Under the pieces are notes generated by a model. The model searched no databases, was not told the origin of the DNA, and saw only the letters and a program-made list of their open reading frames with translations. The position numbers and the translations under genes were made by a program. Below are positions 58,301 through 64,000 of a DNA stretch of 64,000 nucleotides, piece by piece (positions within the stretch are counted from its first letter, which is position 1; the number at the start of each line of letters is the position of its first letter). The stretch comes from Mesocentrotus franciscanus (taxonomy: Eukaryota; Echinodermata; Echinoidea; Camarodonta; Strongylocentrotidae): positions 29,129,016 to 29,193,015 of the forward strand of contig CP137686.1 in NCBI GenBank assembly GCA_037976565.1. The letters are read 5' to 3'.

Positions 58301-61300
58301 AAACATTTTTGAATGTTTTTCTAAATGTTAAAAAAAGATCTTACAAACATTTCACATGTAATGTTTTCGTAATATCGTAATAATGTTTTAAAAAAGGAAA
58401 GAAACGTTTTTCTAACATGTTTTAAATGTTATATAGATATGATATTAAAAAAAACATTTTAAAAATGTTTTAAAATATTGTAGTCTTTACATTTTGACGT
58501 TGTACAATAGTCATAAGAATACATTTTAAATACGTTTTTATCAAAACAATTAAAATAACATTTTTGAACGTTTTTCAAAATGTTTTAAAAGATCTTACAA
58601 ACATTCCAGATGTAATGTTTTCGTAATATCGTAAAAATGTTTTAAAGAAGAAAAGAAACGTTTTTCAAACATCTTTTAAATGTTATTGATATAATATAAA
58701 CATAACATTTCAAGAATGTTGTTTAAATATTGTAATCTTTACAATGAAACGTTTTACAAATGTCACAAGAATACATTTTAAATACGTTTTTATCAAAACA
58801 ATTAAAATACAAATTTTTGAACGTTTTTCAAAATGTTTAAAAAATATTTCACAAACATTCCAGATGTAATGTTTTCTTAATATCATAATAATGTTTTCAA
58901 AGCAGGAAATAAACGTTTTTCCAACATCTTTTAAATGTTATTAATATGATATAAACTTAACATTTTAAGAATGTTGTTAAAATATTGTAATCTTTACATT
59001 AAAACGTTTTACAAATGTCACAAGAACACATTTTAAATACGTTTTTATCAAAACAATTAAAACAACATTTTTTGAACGTTTTTCAAAATGTTTTAAAAAG
59101 ATCTTACAAACATTCCAGATGTAATGTTTTCGTAATATCATAATAATGTTTTCAAAGAAGAAAATAAACGTTTTTCCAACATCTTTTAAATGTTTTTAAT
59201 ATGATATAAACTTAAAATTTTAAGAATGTGGTTATAATATTGTAATCTTTACATTAAAACGTTTTACAAATGTCACAAGAACACATTTTAGATACGTTTT
59301 TCAAAATGTTTTAAAAAGATCTCACAAACATTCCAGATGTAATGTTTTCGTAATATCGTACAAATGTTTCAAAGAAGAAAAGAAACGTTTTCCAACATCT
59401 TTTAAATGTTATTAATATGATATTAACAAAACATTTTAAGAATGTTGTTTAAATATTGTAATCTTTACATTGAAACATTTTACAAATGCCACAAGAAAAC
59501 GTTTTAAATACGTTTTTATCAAAACGATTAAAATAACATCTTTTGAACGTTTTTCTAAATGTTTAAAAAAGATCTCACAAACATTCCAGATGTAATGTTT
59601 TCGTAATATCATAATAATGTTTTCAAGAAGAAAAGAAACGTTTTTCCAACATCTTTTAAATGTTATATATATGATATTTAAAAACATTTTAAAAATGTTG
59701 TTAAAATATTGTAGTCTTTACATTCAAACGTGTTACAAATGTCACAAGAATACATTTTAAATACGTTTTTATCAAAACAATTAAAATAACATTTTTTGAA
59801 CGTTTTTCAAAATGTTTAAAAAATATTTCACAAACATTCCAGATGTAATGTTTTCTTAATATCATAATAATGTTTTCAAAGCAGGAAATAAACGTTTTTC
59901 CAACATCTTTTAAATGTTATTAATATGATATAAACTTAACATTTTAAGAATGTTGTTAAAATATTGTAATCTTTACATTAAAACATTTTACAAATGTCAC
60001 AAGAACACATTTTAAATACGTTTTTATCAAAACGATTAAAACAACATTTTTTGAACATTTTTCAAAATGTTTTAAAAAGATCTTACAAACATTCCAGATG
60101 TAATGTTTTCGTAATATCGTAATAATGTTTCAAAGAAGAAAAGAAACGTTTTTTCCAACATCTTTTAAATGTTTTCAATATGATATAAACATAATATTTT
60201 AAGAATGTTGTTAAAATATTGTAATCTTTACATTTCGACGTTGTACAAAAGTCATAAAAAAACATTTCAAAAAAAAATTTTATCAAAACAATTTAAAAAA
60301 CATTTTTTGAACGTTTTTCAAAATGTTTTAAAAAGATCATATAAACATTCCAGATGAAATGTTTTCGTAATATCGTAAAAATGTTTCAAAGAAGAAAAGA
60401 AACGTTTATCCAACATCTTTTGAATGTTATTGATATGATATAAACATAACATTTTAAGAATGTTGTTAAAATATTGTAATCTTTACATTGAAACGTTTTA
60501 CAAATGTCACAGGAACACATTTTTAATACGTTTTTATCAAAACGATTAAAATAACATTTTTTGAACGTTTTTCTAAATGTTCAAAAAAGATCTCACAAGC
60601 ATTTCAGATGTAATGTTTTCGTTATATCGTAAAAATGTTTCAAAGAAGAAAAGAAACGTTTTTCCAACATCTTTTGAATGTTATTGATATGATATAAACA
60701 TAACATTTCAAGAATGTTGTTTAAATATTGTAATCTTTACATTTTGACGTTGTACAATAGTCATAAGAAAAACATTTCAGAAACAATTTTATCAAAACAA
60801 TTTAAAAAACATTTTTTGAACGTTTTTCAAAATGTTTAAAAAAGATCTCACAAATGTTCCAGATGTAATGTTTTCGTGATATCGTAATAATGTTTCAAAA
60901 GAGAAAAGAAACGTTTTTCCAACATCTTTTAAATGTTATTGATATGATATAAACAGAACATTTTAAGAATGTTGTTAAAATATTGTAATCTTTACATTGA
61001 AACGTTTTACAAATGTCACAAGAACACATTTTAAATACGTTTTTATCAAAACAATTAAAATAACATTTTTTGAACGTTTTTCCAAATGTTTAAAAAAGAT
61101 CTCACAAACATTTCAGATCTAATGTTTTCGTAATATCATAAAAATGTTTTCAAAGAAGAAAAGAAACGTTTTCCAACATCTTTTAAATGTTATATATATG
61201 ATATTAAAAAAAACATTGTAAAAATGTTGTTAAAATATTTTAGTCTTTACATTTAAAACGTGTAACAAATGTCACAAGAATACGTTTTAAATACGTTTTT

Positions 61301-61500
61301 ATAAAAACAATTAAAATAACATTTTTTGAACGTTTTTCAAAATGTTTAAAAAATCTTACAAACATTCGACATTTTATGTTTTCTTTATATCGCAAGGAAA
61401 CATTTTCCCACATCTTTTTAATGCTATACAAACGATATAAAAAGAACATTTTAAAGATATTTTTAAAATATTGTAATACTTACACTTAAACATTGTACAG
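55340..61500 (+). repeat. 6.2 kb tandem array, ~253-bp unit, ~24 copies
   Basis: Starts abruptly with CCCAGCTAACACAAAACGTT, which looks like a transposon terminus. The landmark GATCTTACAAACAT recurs at 55807, 56062, 56313, 56567, 56820, about 57073, 57327, 57577 and 57830, i.e. every 250-255 bp. In the first half, units alternate between ...CATTTCACATGTAATG and ...CATTCCAGATGTAATG flavours, giving a dimer of about 506 bp. Further right the CCAGATG flavour dominates. Units are AT-rich with many AACGTTTT, AACATTTTT and self-complementary words. It fades near 61500 without a matching right terminus. No credible gene. Confidence 0.9.
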
Positions 61501-61724
61501 AAGTCATAAAATTTAGTTTCAAATATGTTTAAACATAGGCCTACTATCATTTAACCATTTAAACAAATGATAATTAAAGTAATAAAGTCAATAATAAAAC
61601 ATAACATTAATAGCGGTTCCCACCAAACATACGTACGAAGGTGAAAACGAATAAACAATTTTTTTGTCCATTGACGTAGTGTACACTTTGATATCTTCAC
61701 CCCCTCCCGAATCGGCAGTATTTT

Positions 61725-62506
61725 TCCTGCCCCCAAGCTTTGTTTTTATTAACTTTTACGTATGAAACGACTAAAATTAACATGCAACATTTCTCAGTGA
61801 AATAATCGATTTTTCGTGACCCGGATATATAGACTTCTACAGGGGCGGATCCATTAAAGGGGGGGGGGCCAAATCTTGAGAAAATATTTAGCGGCGAATC
61901 AGGGGTAGGAGGGAAGGAGCACTTTTTCCAATCTTTTGGGCTCAACCTAGGGGGGAGGAGGAGAGGGCACTACTTTTTCTTCTCAACATCTCCCCCTGCT
62001 TATTAGCCGGCTGGCTAATTCGCCGCTATATATTTTTTCAAGATAAGGACCCCCTCCCTTTGCAGGCGGCTGGCTAATTCGCCGCTAAATATTTTCTCAA
62101 GATTTGCCCCCTTTTGCGCCGCCTGATCAGCCCCTGTCAGTGGCGGATCCAGGGGGCCTCCTAGAAAAAAACAAGTAAAAACACCCTTTTTGTAAAAAAA
62201 AGAAGATGGGCCCTCCTTGCGCTCAAGGGGATGGTGATTGTGCTCACACCCCCACTGAGCGAAAAATCGACCAGCACGATTTTTCATTTTTCAACCCCCA
62301 CGGAGCGGAAAATCGGCCGGCACGGTTTTCAAATTTTCGCACGAAGTGGGCCCCTTTTTCGGCCCCCTCCCTTGCCGCCGGTCGGATCCGCCCCTGGCCC
62401 CTGTAGGAGGCTATATATCCAGGTTAGTTTATTTCACTAAGAAATGTTGCGTGTTTTAGTCGTTTCATTCGTATAAGTCAATAAAAACAAAGCTGGGGGC
62501 TGAGAA
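61725..62506. mobile_element. Foldback-type inverted-repeat element
   Basis: The left arm (about 61725-61905) and right arm (62060-62137 continuing at 62397-62506) are imperfect reverse complements: CTCAGTGAAATAA / TTATTTCACTAAG, ACTAAAATTAACATGCAACA / TGTTGCGTGTTTTAGT, GAGAAAATATTTAGCGGCGAAT / ATTCGCCGCTAAATATTTTCTC. The right arm is split by the hAT-like MITE at 62138-62396. No protein. Confidence 0.75.
62138..62396. mobile_element. hAT-like MITE nested in the foldback element, exact 8-bp TSD
   Basis: Starts CAGTGGCGGATCCAGGG, ends GGATCCGCCCCTG, flanked by GCCCCTGT at 62130-62137 and 62397-62404. Same family as 24404-24733. Removing it restores the right arm of the foldback element. Confidence 0.85.
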
Positions 62507-64000
62507 AATCCCTGGAATTGGTGGGGTGAAGAATGTCCGAAGAATGCCAGGGCGGCCAATTTTCATTTTTTGTTTTAAAAGGGTAAAATTAATGTTACCA
62601 TCTCTTTTTACCTGTTTTGGGGCCAGGGTGGGGCCCATCGCCCCCTGTGGTCCGCGCCCGGCCTCCTACTCAACCTCTATCCTGCAAAACAATTGTCGTT
62701 TTTGAGATATTCAATTCATGGCTATATTTCTGGCATTTTTAATATTTATATTTTTGTTCTCTTTTCTTTAACAATTTTCATATTGTGTAATTTCTTTCAG
62801 TTTCTTTAATACTTCTACATAGTCTTGATGGGTTTTTTTGCGGGGGCGGGGGTGGTCAGTCATTTATTGCATGTTTATTTCCGATCTGCATCTTTAATAT
62901 AATCATCTTCATAATAGGCATTTGAGCTAGCACTCGATATTACGATCGTGTGTCACTGTATTTCTTTGACTTCTTGACAGCATTAAATGAAAGGTTGAGT
63001 TCTTGAGGGTCAGAAAGTTCGCAAAATATGACAATAAAGAAAACATGATAAACTACACTCTTTAGAGACGGCCCTTCAAAACAATTCGACCTAAAACTGT
63101 TCAAAACCCAATTTTTAGCCAGCTAGGGAATAATGTTTCGATGGTTGCCCAATCACCATTACGTCGTTAATATGTTGTTTATTTTGAGAACATTCAGTCG
63201 TATTTAAAAGAATTTCCAAAGATTAATATTGATTTATGTCTTTTCGTGTTAATACCAATAGGTTCAAAGATCGGATTCGACAATTTACTGGCCCTCCTCA
63301 GACCTCAACTCTCCCTATAAATATAATTATATTGTAGAATTAAGATTTTTTTAATTTGTCTACTTTAATTTGAATATTTGAAGTAAAAAGTATCTAATTA
63401 GCAAAAGAATTAGCTAACTACTCTATTGCTTTAATGACCTTGAACTGATCCAATAAGATGGAATTGTAACAATTTGTTTGTCTAATTCTCCAAGAGTTTT
63501 ATATCACAACGAATGACAGCTATAGAACGGAAGCTGTAACTCAAATACAAAAGTCTATACCGAGTCCTTCCAGACAATAAAAGAACATCAGGAATAGTTA
63601 CACGAATGAGAGGCAATTAAGTTAGTATACTTGGTAACAAAACTGACACCTTTCGATAACAAATGGATAAATTTTGAGAGGATTTTGATCGTTTAATGAT
63701 ATTATATTGAATTTCCCACATCATTTTCAGTCATGACCGATGTTGCATTGTTGTTGTTGTTTTTAAAAAATCTATGTTCTGTATATCAGCTCAGCTAGCT
63801 ATATAGTATTATTATTATCATATTATTATTATCAATATGCTACGGTTTCAGTAATCGCTTATTATGGTTGATATTCGTTATTTATTTTATTTTATATATA
63901 TATTTATCTTATTCTGAAGTATCATATGATATTCATTTGTACATGTATTCAAATATGTTATTCAGAGATTGATTTTCAATAAAAAGGCCTGTCGGAGGGG
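62507..64000. other. No feature recognised
   Basis: AT-rich sequence without convincing coding, RNA or repeat signals. TATTATTATT tracts near 63808-63830 and an AATAAAAA word at 63979 are the only simple features. Confidence 0.45.

Overview
This window is non-coding, repeat-dominated DNA from an animal genome, most likely a marine invertebrate. Short TAGGCCTA-type words recur throughout, which in my experience is common in sea-urchin-like deuterostomes, but I cannot name the species. I see no convincing host protein-coding gene and no tRNA or rRNA gene. Almost every recognisable feature is a transposable element, a tandem array or an inverted repeat, often nested. Two runs of exactly 500 N (17994-18493 and 40491-40990) are assembly gaps. 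Layout, left to right: 1-4721 is a near-perfect 4.7 kb palindrome whose arms each carry the 3' half of a transposon-borne gene with a PIN/FEN-like acidic motif pattern. 4.7-16.4 kb holds small MITEs, a nested hAT-like insertion (8667-9799 with an exact 8-bp target duplication) and a diverged tandem segmental duplication (about 11.85-15.7 kb). 16.44-17.99 kb is a decayed non-LTR retrotransposon (AP-endonuclease region), split by a TTAA-flanked MITE and cut by the first gap. 19-24.7 kb is a stack of tandem arrays and hAT-like elements. 25.07-25.72 kb is a long purine tract. 27071-33174 is a 6.1 kb element whose inverted termini are made of minisatellite arrays. Its internal region has an old inverted relative at about 41.15-43.1 kb. 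33178-34904 is an LTR in plus orientation. 36.8-39.0 kb is minisatellite, with an inverted piece abutting the second gap. 43.6-44.1 kb is the decayed C-terminal end of another LINE. 46.1-47.15 kb is an array dense in GACGTC. 47948-55339 is a recent Ty3/gypsy retrotransposon on the minus strand: gag is open, a textbook -1 slippery heptamer lies in frame at the gag-pro overlap, and pol is broken by several frameshifts. It has a right LTR of which 1.26 kb remains and no partner LTR on its left. 55340-61500 is a roughly 253-bp tandem array of about 24 units, partly organised as dimers. 61.7-62.5 kb is a foldback element carrying a nested hAT-like MITE. The rest (62.5-64 kb) is featureless AT-rich sequence. 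How the parts work together: there is no operon or pathway. The window records successive transpositions, and nested target-site duplications give a relative order of events. The most distinctive theme is that several unrelated-looking elements have bodies or termini built from arrays of short, often self-complementary motifs (ACTGGTTTCTACTGG, GACGTC, AACGTT, AAGTGCCCCTTTT).
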